Positions 52,101 through 59,209 of a DNA stretch of 64,000 nucleotides are shown here, piece after piece. The notes below the pieces were generated by a model. It made no database searches, was not told the origin of the DNA, and worked only from the letters and a program-made list of their open reading frames with translations. The translations under genes were made by a program, and so were the position numbers. The first letter of the stretch is position 1. The number at the start of each line of letters is the position of its first letter. Origin of the DNA: Occultella gossypii (GTDB lineage: Bacteria > Actinomycetota > Actinomycetes > Actinomycetales > Beutenbergiaceae); the NCBI RefSeq assembly GCF_019947135.1, contig NZ_JAGSHT010000013.1, positions 1 to 64,000 on the forward strand. Direction: 5' to 3'.

Positions 52101-53159
52101 GACCCGGATGAGATCGACGAGATTGTGCACGGTCTCGGTCAGGGACGTGTCGAAGACGTTCTCGCGGTAGGCCGCGTAGGCGTACTCGCCGCGGCACAGG
52201 TCCACGTACGTGTCGTAGAGCGCACCGGCAGCGGCGACGAGTCCGAACGCGTAGCCGACCGATTCGCCCGGCTCGAGGTGGGCGAGCAACCCGGCGTGCG
52301 GACGGTAGATGGTGGGCTGCACGTCGTCGGAGTCGTTGCGCAGGCTCATCCCGAACGGCTGGCCGTCCGAACGCAGTTCCCGCTCATGCTCGAACTCCAT
52401 CACCTCGGCGGGGATGTACACGCCCAGGGTCGCCTGCCCGTCCCCGGGCAGTCCGTCGAGCCGGCGCTGGACCAGGGCCATCGGCGCCCACAGCTCCCAG
52501 GCCGCCAGGCTGTGCTGGTCGCCGATCACGCGAGCGTGCTGCAGTGCCCCGCACAACACCTCGACGGCGTCGTCCTCGGTCGCGGTGTCGAACGACTCGT
52601 AGGCCACGATGTAGTCGTCGGCTACGGACGCCTCCAGGGACCAGTGCGCCTCGGGCCGGTCGTGCGCCAGCGACCAACGGACCGTGAGGGCGTACCGCCC
52701 TTCGGCGATGCTCCGGAGTTCCACGGTCTCCTCGTCCAGCTGGACGACGGAGTCGAATCCGACCCAGTTCGGCGTCATCGTGTCGAAGTACCGGTGCCGG
52801 GTACCGGCGTCAGGACCGGTCAGCACCACCCATTGCTCGTCGAAGCGACGGTCCGCGGAGGTCACCGGGACCCAGGTGCCGTCGACACCGACGAACAGGT
52901 CGCGCACCACGGTGGCGCCGCCCTCCCAGACGGCGTGGTGGAACTCCAGTCGGTAGGCCTGGTTCTCGATCGTGACGGCTGGGGTCAGCGTCAGGCCGGG
53001 CTTGTCCAGCCGTCGTAGGGCGTCCGGCAGCGGGCCCTGCCCGGCGCCCGGATCGGCGCCGGCGGATAGGGCGGGGCCGCCGATCAGCGGTGGTAGAGCC
53101 GCCGTGGCGACCAGCAGCCGGAGGGCGCTGCGGCGGGAGATGGAGGGGTCGAGCGGCAT
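49155..53159 (-). CDS. giant Tat-exported putative carbohydrate-active enzyme A
   Basis: A 1334-residue exported protein. The Tat signal is SRRSALRLLVATAALPPL; mature sequence begins near residue 36. An N-terminal beta-rich domain (about 45-330) precedes a helical region (about 340-740) that looks like an (alpha/alpha) toroid, with NYPGYYYRQF, FYGEEGVWPYFPRGIV and LNWLTGVGND. NEW3-like domains follow (near 1010-1195; VPEGWVVGAPWEPLRVPAGS), then a golvesin C-terminal-like domain (1204-1334; YAEVGDWRGSSLAGWG). It is homologous throughout to the divergent protein B. I cannot place the central domain in a known GH or PL family. The context suggests polysaccharide cleavage outside the cell. Confidence 0.8.
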   Translation of the reverse strand: MPLDPSISRRSALRLLVATAALPPLIGGPALSAGADPGAGQGPLPDALRRLDKPGLTLTPAVTIENQAYRLEFHHAVWEGGATVVRDLFVGVDGTWVPVTSADRRFDEQWVVLTGPDAGTRHRYFDTMTPNWVGFDSVVQLDEETVELRSIAEGRYALTVRWSLAHDRPEAHWSLEASVADDYIVAYESFDTATEDDAVEVLCGALQHARVIGDQHSLAAWELWAPMALVQRRLDGLPGDGQATLGVYIPAEVMEFEHERELRSDGQPFGMSLRNDSDDVQPTIYRPHAGLLAHLEPGESVGYAFGLVAAAGALYDTYVDLCRGEYAYAAYRENVFDTSLTETVHNLVDLIRVQPDGDDSEEFLRSFSGWWSRAKGFVDPENEFSVRITTASVLLTAFYLTAHPDEADDFYDKRVRPTLEYQISRPTFSFTPVKEAPIYGNRTLWRLGGVSGDASTLVPMTRQLRGQAGGIHQLATDAVLARTTKAYRTSVSTPMQSYVLTGDSAHLTQLESEAERYARDEILTPYTTNSAESAFSYGYVKGWTEMVVAYELTGNPEILAGAHAEAARFITQTMVRPVPGGDVDAPTGHVISAQLDHWEGGALPEYPNTEVPSESVPAWVVATNGLTFEQLTTFKIGDSTRLDPPGGFTMIPGWAPFLLRLAHYTGDEMMAAVAHNLVIGRWTNYPGYYYRQFVAAHLKPDFPLQGPPGLTSLYFSHMPGQLGLTLDYLLSEHFVRSGGMVAFPREFETNYVFFKFSVYGHRPGTFYGEEGVWPYFPRGIVTLNNHRLNWLTGVGNDNLYLSVTNTSARVEAGVVTFDPDLSGVDARRDYEVDVIADGGAPRRRRVMRGRLPIQVSPHGITAVIVRGAGRPVPWQWQPGAVDRTSRSFHVEDTDPATGFGLSRAMLIPRPDRRGADAYVFIDTERPTTLEYYVNDGSFTSADQKPYPHEWTIRLPELTDTFTYRLVVGGVATDERTLTLAPVVTGVVPDGVPLAGEVDVREATTPAETVPVVVRVRGGAADIDAVTVTLVVPEGWVVGAPWEPLRVPAGSVRLLETTLTPPAGWAAGNLGIHPVGATATWVAGPDGGVLLDSAELAVIDPRRVADLTADKGVISGPGETIVLTATVLNAGPVEVRGYIRMSPPEGWPGKTGHTYVVEPRSEGRYTWTITAPPEARPGTTYRFRAIVDGVGFSDALVRVADRGVIVSNVDGEPGYAEVGDWRGSSLAGWGQHASRYSHLDYGDGSVATWTPTLPSAGEYEVAVWYPTNVETTAAATYVVHHAGGDETISVDQTSQANQWRVLGTWTFARGTSATVDLAVRTGGYHRASAVRFLAV

Positions 53160-53234
53160 CGTTGCCACACCTTTCCGGTGCCTCAGGGACGCCGGCGACA
53201 CTCCGACGACGCCAGCCTGTTGAACTGGTGATCC

Positions 53235-53264
53235 ATATACTGAACACCGACAAACGCTAGCAAC
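53235..53264 (-). promoter_or_regulatory. promoter of giant enzyme A with CGCTAGCA and TGATCCATATAC boxes
   Basis: -35 TTGCTA overlaps CGCTAGCA (53256-53263) and -10 TATATG overlaps TGATCCATATAC (53230-53241). Both boxes are repeated on the other side of the intergenic region, so a common regulator is plausible. Confidence 0.45.
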
Positions 53265-53323
53265 GCGCCGATCGCTTGGCAAGACATCCTTTCCATCAGG
53301 TGGTTGTCGAATCCATATTTCAG

Positions 53324-53331
53324 CGCTAGCG
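53324..53331. promoter_or_regulatory. CGCTAGCG box in giant enzyme B promoter
   Basis: This perfect octamer is identical to the one upstream of the dehydratase gene at 38334-38341, 8 bp before a possible -10 (TATAGA). CTAG is rare in this window, so the coincidence is notable. Confidence 0.4.
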
Positions 53332-53523
53332 TCCGTGATATAGATCCGTAACCTGTTCGGTGCTGCGGGGGTGTCCTCGGTCACGGTCGGCACGTACGGC
53401 GTCAGGGAATCAGTGCCGATCCATGCCCGCGACGTCCGCTCCGAGCCGACCCGCCATCCCATGCCGCCCGATTCGACCCGCGGGCATCGACGCCCGCGGT
53501 CACCATGAAAGGGAGACCAGATC

Positions 53524-56500
53524 GTGAACGAACACACGAACGGTCCGTTCCAGACCACACGGCGCCAGGCGATCGGCCTGCTGATCGGTGCCGGCGTGTT
53601 GCCTGCGCTGACCAATGTGGGCTTCGCCGGGGCCGCCCAGGCGGACCCGCTGCCGCGGCTACCCCTGACCGCGCCGTTGCGCGGCGTCGACAAGCCCAAC
53701 CTGAGTTTCGAAGAGCTGACCACCATCTCCGGGCGGAACCACCGGATCACCTTCCACCGGGCCACCTGGGACGGCCCCGACGGCGGCCGGGTCGGCGCGA
53801 TCGTGCGCGACACCCAGGTCCGCTCGGGTTCGACCTGGCTGACGGCGAGCGGCGAGTCGGCCCGGTTCGACGAGCAGTGGGTGGTGGTCGCCGGGGACCC
53901 GACGTTCCTCGGCGGCGGCAACTACTACCCGTCCGGGACCCCGCACTGGCTCGCCGCCGAATCCGTGAACCAGATCGGCGACACCGTGGTGGAACTGACC
54001 GCGGGTGTGGACGACGTGCTCGATCTGACGATCCGCTGGGACGTCTCGGGGAGCCTGCCGCAGGTGCAGTGGTCCCTGACCGTGCATGCGGACGACGGCT
54101 ACGTGGTCGGCTACCAGGCGAATGCGGTCACGGACGAGGACGATGTCACCGAGGTGCTCTGCGGCTCGCAGCAGCACGCCCGGGTGATCGGCTCCGCGAC
54201 CGCGATCAAGGCGTGGGAACTGTTCGCCCCGATGGCCCTGGTCTCCTACGAGGTCGACGGCGTCACGCTCACCACCGGCGTGTCCATCCCGGCGGACGTG
54301 CTCGAGTTCGAGCACGAGCGGTTCATCGGCCCCGAGGACCAGCCGTTCGCGATGAGCCTGCGCAACGAGTCGAAGCAGGTGCAGGCGGTCGCGTACGCGC
54401 CGCCGGGCGGCCTGCGCTCGGCCCTGACCGCGGGTCAGTCGGTCGGCTACGCGTTCGGCGTGGTCATCAGTGCCGCACCGTTGTACGAGACCCAGACGGC
54501 GCTCTCCCGCGCGGAGTACGGGTTCGACCGCTACCGCCGGAACATCTACGACACCTCGCTGACGGACACGGTCCACAACATCATGGACCTGGTCGCGATC
54601 GAGCCCGACGGCGATGACTCGGTCGACTTCATCCCGTCGGTCTCGGGGTGGTGGAACCGGGACAAGGGGTTCGCGAACATCGAGGCGGACCAGAACGTGC
54701 GCACCTCCGTGGCCAGCGTGCTGCTGAGCGCGAACCTGCTCGCCTCCCGGCCCGAGGCGGCCGGCGACTTCTGGCAGCGGCGGGCCCGCCCGCTGCTGGA
54801 ACACATCATCTCCCGCCGGGACATCGGCCATACGCCCAAGGCCGGCTTCCACAACTACTCGCCGCTGGGCGGCTGGGTGGGGGACGCGAACACGATCGTG
54901 CCGGTCTGGGATCTGCTCCAGGGCAGGTCCGCCGGGGTGCACGCGATCGCACTGGAGACGATCTGGCGCAAGTACCAGTTCCAGGGCCGCACCCCGATGA
55001 ACATCCCGCTCTCGGCGTACCTGTTCAGTGGTGACGAGGCCTGGCTCGCCCAGGCCGTCGAAGTGGGCAAGTGGTACGCCCGCCACAACATCGACACCCC
55101 GTACACCGTGAACCAGGGCACGTCCGCGTTCGGGTACACGTACGTCAAGGCCTGGCTGGAGCTGTTCGTGCTGTACGAGCTCACCGGTGACTCCGAGCTG
55201 CTCGCGGCGGCACACCGCGAGGCGAAACGGTACATGGGCCTTTTCGAGGTGCGGCCGGTCCCGGAGACCACGATCACGTCCCCGGTGGGCGAGCCCATCG
55301 ACGACATGTACTACAAGTGGGAGGTCAGTGACGGCATCCCGACGTACCCGCGGGAACTGCCGATCACCGAGGAGAACGTTCCGGCCTGGATGGCCTCGAC
55401 CACCGGCCTGACGTTCGAGCAGCTCAGCACCTACCTGAAGACCCCCGGCGGCGGCTTCACGCTGAACCCGATCTGGGCGCCGTTCCTGCTCCGCCTCGCG
55501 CAGGTGACCGGCGACGACTTCATCCGGGACATGGCGCACAACATGGTGGTGGGCCGGTTCACGAACTACCCCGGCTACTACAACCGGCAGTTCGTCACGG
55601 CGCCGATGCGGCCCGAGTACCCGATCGAAGGTCCGCCCGGTACCAGCAGCATCTACTTCCACCACGCGCCGGCCCAGCTCGGCCTGGCGATGGACTACCT
55701 GATCAGCGAGCACGAGTCCCGCTCCGAGGGTCAGATCACGTTCCCGAGCGCGTTCGAGTGCGTGTTCGTGTACTTCCGGTACCGCACCTACGGGCACACG
55801 CCGGGCTCGTTCTACGGCGATGACGGCGTGTGGCCGTACTTCCCGAAGGGGATCGTCGAGGTCACCAACCCCCAGCTGAACTGGCTCACCGCGGTCTCGG
55901 CCGACGCGTTCTACCTCAGCCTCACCAGCGAGTCGGCCCGCGTCGAGAACGCGCAGGTGACCTTCGACCAGGAGCTGACCGGGATCGACCCGGGCCGCAC
56001 CTACGAGGTCGAGATCCGGATGGACAACGGTGCGCCCCGCAGCGGACGCATCGTGCGGGGCCGTCTCCAGGCCCGGGTCGCCGCGCACGGCATCACGACC
56101 GTCAAGATCCCGGGCGCGGGCGCACTCCAGCCCTGGCAGCAGCTGCAGGAGACGCCGGACCGGGCCGCCGTGAGTTACCACTTCGACGACTTCGACAACT
56201 CCGGTGGCACCACCGGGGACCGCGTCTACGGGATCACCCTGCCCCGGCCGGACCGCAGCGGCTACGACGTGTACATCCAGTCCAGCGCGGCGGACGGTAC
56301 CGGTGTCCGCCTCGACTACCGGGTCGCCGGTGGCGACTGGGTGCAGGCCCCGGAGAAGGTCTATCCCTACGAGTGGACCATCGGTGTGGACGACCTCACC
56401 GCGACGTTCGACTACCGGGTCACGGTGGCCGGCGTGGCCCGCCCGGACCGCTCGTTGTACCTGCCCGCCACGGTGACCGGCGCGCTACCCGCCGGGCAGA

Positions 56501-58233
56501 CCGTGGGCGGCGACCTGCTCCTGCGACCCTCGACCACGCCGTCGGACCCGGTCACGGTGACCGCACGGATCCGCAACACCTCCGGCGCTACCGCCACCGG
56601 GATCGAGGTCAGGGTCTATGCCCAGACCGGCTGGACGCTCGAACCGGAGTCGCCCGCGCCCACCGAGCTCGCCGACGGCGAGGTGGCCGACGCCACGTTC
56701 ATCGTCACCCCCACCGCCGGCGCCACCCCGCGTTCGTACCCGGTGACCGGGCGGGTGCTGTTCAACGGAACCGGGAACCAGGTCCTCACGCCGGGCGCGG
56801 TCACGGTGTTCGCGGCCACCGATGTGATCGAGTGCGTCTCCGACCGGAGGGCGCTGCCCGGCCCGGGCGCGAGCGCCACCATCAGCCTCACCCTGATGAA
56901 CCGCGGGCCGATCGCCCGGACCGGGACGGCCACCCTCGGCCTGCCGTCCGGCTGGACCGCGGAGCCGGCGGCGGCGGACTGGTCCATCGAGGCCCGGTCC
57001 CTCGCGGAACTGACGTTCACGGTCACCGCGACCAACGCCCCGCCGGGCAGCGGCGGCTCGGTCACCGTCAACCCGGGTGCCGGGATGGCGGCCACCTCGA
57101 TCGCCTACACCGTCGGTGATCCGAACGACGTGATCATCGGGCCGGATGCGCAGGGATACTCGGAGGTCGGCAACTGGCTGGCGAGCAGCCTCGCCGGGCC
57201 GGACGGGTCGAAGTCCCGGTACAGCCCGGAGAGCCAGTACGGCGGCCAGGCGATCTGGACGCCCACGATCGCGACGGCCGGCACGTACGACGTATCGATC
57301 TGGTACCCGACCAACAACCAGACCTCCGAGGACGTCCTCATCGAGGTGACCAGCCCCACCGGGGCGGACACCCACCACATCAACCAGCAGGAGCTCGCGG
57401 GCCAGTGGCGCCTCATCGGCTCCTATGACCTGGCCCCGGGGGAACCCGCGTCGGTGGTCATGACCGCGATCTCCGGCCTGTACACCCGGGCCCACTCGGC
57501 GCGGTTCCGGCTCCAGGGTGCGCCCAACCCGCCCGGTGTCGAGGTGACCGGCGCGCCGGCCCACGTCGACCCGGCGACCGGTGCCGACCTCACGGTGACG
57601 GTGACCGGTTCGGACACCGACTTCACCGGCGAGGCCGTGGTGCAGCTGCCAGACGGGTGGGTGGTCGATCCGCCGTCCGCCCCGGTCGAGGTCGCCCAGG
57701 GCGAGAGCGTGGAGCTGACGTTCGCCGTGCAGCCGCCTGCCGACGCCCCGACCGACACCGCCTTCGAGGGCTCGGTGGTGGTCGCCGACGCGACGGAGTC
57801 GTTCGCCGCGGTGATCGGAGCGCCGCCGGACCCGCTGATCCTGGACAACCACTCCCCCGAGTACTCGGAGGAGGGCACCTGGACCTCGAGCAGCCTGGCG
57901 GGCTGGGACGGTCGAGCGTCCCGGTGGGCCCATGGCAGCAACGGCGCCCGCACCGGCAACTGGGCGCCGGCCCTCGCCGAGGGCGGACGCTACCTGGTGT
58001 CCGTCTGGTACGGCACGGACGCCAACACCACCCGCGCTGCGACCTATGACGTGGTGCAGTCCGGAGGCACCAGCGCCACGGTGCGGATCGACCAGCAGGA
58101 ACGTGCGAACTCGTGGCGCACGATCGGCGCCTTCGACCTCGACCCTGCGACGGCGCACGTGCGGCTGCGCTGTGAGATGGCCGGGCACCACCGGCTGAAC
58201 GGGGTGATGTTCACCCCGGTGGTCGCGCTCTGA
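53524..58233 (+). CDS. giant Tat-exported putative carbohydrate-active enzyme B
   Basis: A 1569-residue paralogue of protein A. The Tat signal is TTRRQAIGLLIGAGVLPAL, with likely cleavage near AAQADP. Beta-rich domain near 45-330, helical region near 342-740 (NYPGYYNRQF, FYGDDGVWPYFPKGIV, LNWLTAVSAD), NEW3/CARDB-like domains near 990-1195, a first golvesin-like domain (1205-1328; YSEVGNWLASSLAG), another NEW3-like domain (1335-1430) and a second golvesin-like domain (1437-1569; YSEEGTWTSSSLAGWDG). GGGAG precedes the GTG by 8 nt. The duplicated C-terminal unit makes it longer than A. Golvesin-like and NEW3 domains usually accompany secreted polysaccharide-degrading enzymes. No substrate can be named. 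Confidence 0.8.
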   Translation: MNEHTNGPFQTTRRQAIGLLIGAGVLPALTNVGFAGAAQADPLPRLPLTAPLRGVDKPNLSFEELTTISGRNHRITFHRATWDGPDGGRVGAIVRDTQVRSGSTWLTASGESARFDEQWVVVAGDPTFLGGGNYYPSGTPHWLAAESVNQIGDTVVELTAGVDDVLDLTIRWDVSGSLPQVQWSLTVHADDGYVVGYQANAVTDEDDVTEVLCGSQQHARVIGSATAIKAWELFAPMALVSYEVDGVTLTTGVSIPADVLEFEHERFIGPEDQPFAMSLRNESKQVQAVAYAPPGGLRSALTAGQSVGYAFGVVISAAPLYETQTALSRAEYGFDRYRRNIYDTSLTDTVHNIMDLVAIEPDGDDSVDFIPSVSGWWNRDKGFANIEADQNVRTSVASVLLSANLLASRPEAAGDFWQRRARPLLEHIISRRDIGHTPKAGFHNYSPLGGWVGDANTIVPVWDLLQGRSAGVHAIALETIWRKYQFQGRTPMNIPLSAYLFSGDEAWLAQAVEVGKWYARHNIDTPYTVNQGTSAFGYTYVKAWLELFVLYELTGDSELLAAAHREAKRYMGLFEVRPVPETTITSPVGEPIDDMYYKWEVSDGIPTYPRELPITEENVPAWMASTTGLTFEQLSTYLKTPGGGFTLNPIWAPFLLRLAQVTGDDFIRDMAHNMVVGRFTNYPGYYNRQFVTAPMRPEYPIEGPPGTSSIYFHHAPAQLGLAMDYLISEHESRSEGQITFPSAFECVFVYFRYRTYGHTPGSFYGDDGVWPYFPKGIVEVTNPQLNWLTAVSADAFYLSLTSESARVENAQVTFDQELTGIDPGRTYEVEIRMDNGAPRSGRIVRGRLQARVAAHGITTVKIPGAGALQPWQQLQETPDRAAVSYHFDDFDNSGGTTGDRVYGITLPRPDRSGYDVYIQSSAADGTGVRLDYRVAGGDWVQAPEKVYPYEWTIGVDDLTATFDYRVTVAGVARPDRSLYLPATVTGALPAGQTVGGDLLLRPSTTPSDPVTVTARIRNTSGATATGIEVRVYAQTGWTLEPESPAPTELADGEVADATFIVTPTAGATPRSYPVTGRVLFNGTGNQVLTPGAVTVFAATDVIECVSDRRALPGPGASATISLTLMNRGPIARTGTATLGLPSGWTAEPAAADWSIEARSLAELTFTVTATNAPPGSGGSVTVNPGAGMAATSIAYTVGDPNDVIIGPDAQGYSEVGNWLASSLAGPDGSKSRYSPESQYGGQAIWTPTIATAGTYDVSIWYPTNNQTSEDVLIEVTSPTGADTHHINQQELAGQWRLIGSYDLAPGEPASVVMTAISGLYTRAHSARFRLQGAPNPPGVEVTGAPAHVDPATGADLTVTVTGSDTDFTGEAVVQLPDGWVVDPPSAPVEVAQGESVELTFAVQPPADAPTDTAFEGSVVVADATESFAAVIGAPPDPLILDNHSPEYSEEGTWTSSSLAGWDGRASRWAHGSNGARTGNWAPALAEGGRYLVSVWYGTDANTTRAATYDVVQSGGTSATVRIDQQERANSWRTIGAFDLDPATAHVRLRCEMAGHHRLNGVMFTPVVAL

Positions 58234-58253
58234 CACATCCGCCGAGATCGAAT

Positions 58254-58278
58254 CCGGTCACCCTGGCAAGGTGACCGG
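58254..58278 (+). terminator. terminator after giant enzyme B
   Basis: CCGGTCACC and GGTGACCGG form a perfect 9-bp stem with a 7-nt loop, 20 bp after the stop codon. Confidence 0.65.
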
Positions 58279-58370
58279 GTGCGATCCTCACGCAGGCCGC
58301 ACGCTAGGTTCTCCCTGGCCGGCCGGTTCTGCTCGGCACCGCCACACGGGACACAACTACGGGGGACCAG

Positions 58371-59144
58371 ATGCGCAAGGATCAGGATGGCCACGAGATC
58401 TGGGTGATCATCGGGCAGTCGAACACCGCCTGCGGCGATGGATTCGACCCTGTCCTTGACGCGCCGGATCCGCGCGTGGACCAGTTCGTCGGCCGAGGAC
58501 CGCTGTTCGGGCAGGTGATTCCGGCCGCCGAGCCGCTGCTCCATCCGATCGACATGGGTGTCCGAATCGGGTTCGGGCTGACCTTCGGCAAGCTACGTGC
58601 CCAGACGCTGCCCGAGCACCAGCGCGTGCTGCTGGTCCCGTGTGCGAAGGGCGGCACCGGGTTCCGGCCGTGGGGCGGCTACACCTGGGACCGCCACGAT
58701 CTGGACGCTCCGTTCAACTTCTTCCGGTTCACGATCATGCAGACGGAAGCGGCCCTGGCGGCTGGGCCGAACAACCGGATCGGCGGCTTCCTGTGGCACC
58801 AGGGGGAACACGACACCACCCCCGAGGCCCACCCGCTCTACGCCGACCGACTTGACGATCTGATCGGTGGCCTGCGCGCCCGGTTCGGTGCGGACCTGCC
58901 GTTCATCCTCGGGCAGCTGAACCCCGACCACATGCAGCGGGTCGCGGCCGATCAGCCCGGCTACGCCGCGGTAGATCGGATCCACGCCGAAACCCCGGCG
59001 CGGGTGGCCCGCACCGCCTTCGTCACTGGCCCGGCCGGTAGCTACAACTCCGAGGCGGACACCATCCACTACAACGCCGCGGGCCAACGCGAGCTCGGCC
59101 GACGCTACTTCGCGGCCGCCCGGGAGCTGCTCGACCCGGCCTAG
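58371..59144 (+). CDS. sialate O-acetylesterase-like (CE6-type) SGNH esterase, no signal peptide
   Basis: A 257-residue SGNH-clan esterase of the CE6/sialate O-acetylesterase-like type: WVIIGQSNTACG (Ser nucleophile), GGFLWHQGEHDT (conserved WHQGE) and DTIHYNAAGQRELG (Asp/His). Such enzymes remove O-acetyl groups from hemicellulose or sialic acids. There is no signal peptide or span, so it probably deacetylates imported oligosaccharides in the cytoplasm. GGGGG precedes the ATG. It lies behind enzyme B but after a terminator. Confidence 0.84.
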   Translation: MRKDQDGHEIWVIIGQSNTACGDGFDPVLDAPDPRVDQFVGRGPLFGQVIPAAEPLLHPIDMGVRIGFGLTFGKLRAQTLPEHQRVLLVPCAKGGTGFRPWGGYTWDRHDLDAPFNFFRFTIMQTEAALAAGPNNRIGGFLWHQGEHDTTPEAHPLYADRLDDLIGGLRARFGADLPFILGQLNPDHMQRVAADQPGYAAVDRIHAETPARVARTAFVTGPAGSYNSEADTIHYNAAGQRELGRRYFAAARELLDPA

Positions 59145-59178
59145 CCGACCGCTCGCCGAGGCGTGTGACCTGGTGGCC

Positions 59179-59209
59179 CTCGACGGCGGGATCCTCACCC
59201 GCCGTCGAG
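59179..59209. terminator. bidirectional terminator overlapping DUF5107 stop
   Basis: CTCGACGGCGGG and CCCGCCGTCGAG form a perfect 12-bp stem with a 7-nt loop between convergent genes. One arm contains the last codons of the DUF5107 gene. Confidence 0.65.

Larger units (their letters stand above)
53160..53523. other. 364-bp divergent intergenic region between the giant enzymes
   Basis: There is no gene here. It holds a minus-strand promoter (TTGCTA 53259-53264, 18 bp, TATATG 53235-53240), a possible plus-strand -10 TATAGA (53339-53344), two CGCTAGC boxes (53256 and 53324) and two ATCCATAT boxes (53230-53241, 53308-53320). Confidence 0.5.

Noticed and set aside
53659-56181. 840-codon minus-strand open frame under giant enzyme B
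   Set aside because: Its sequence is rich in Val, Arg and Gly, as expected for a GC-rich shadow, with no recognisable motif. The plus-strand frame has a Tat signal and domains.
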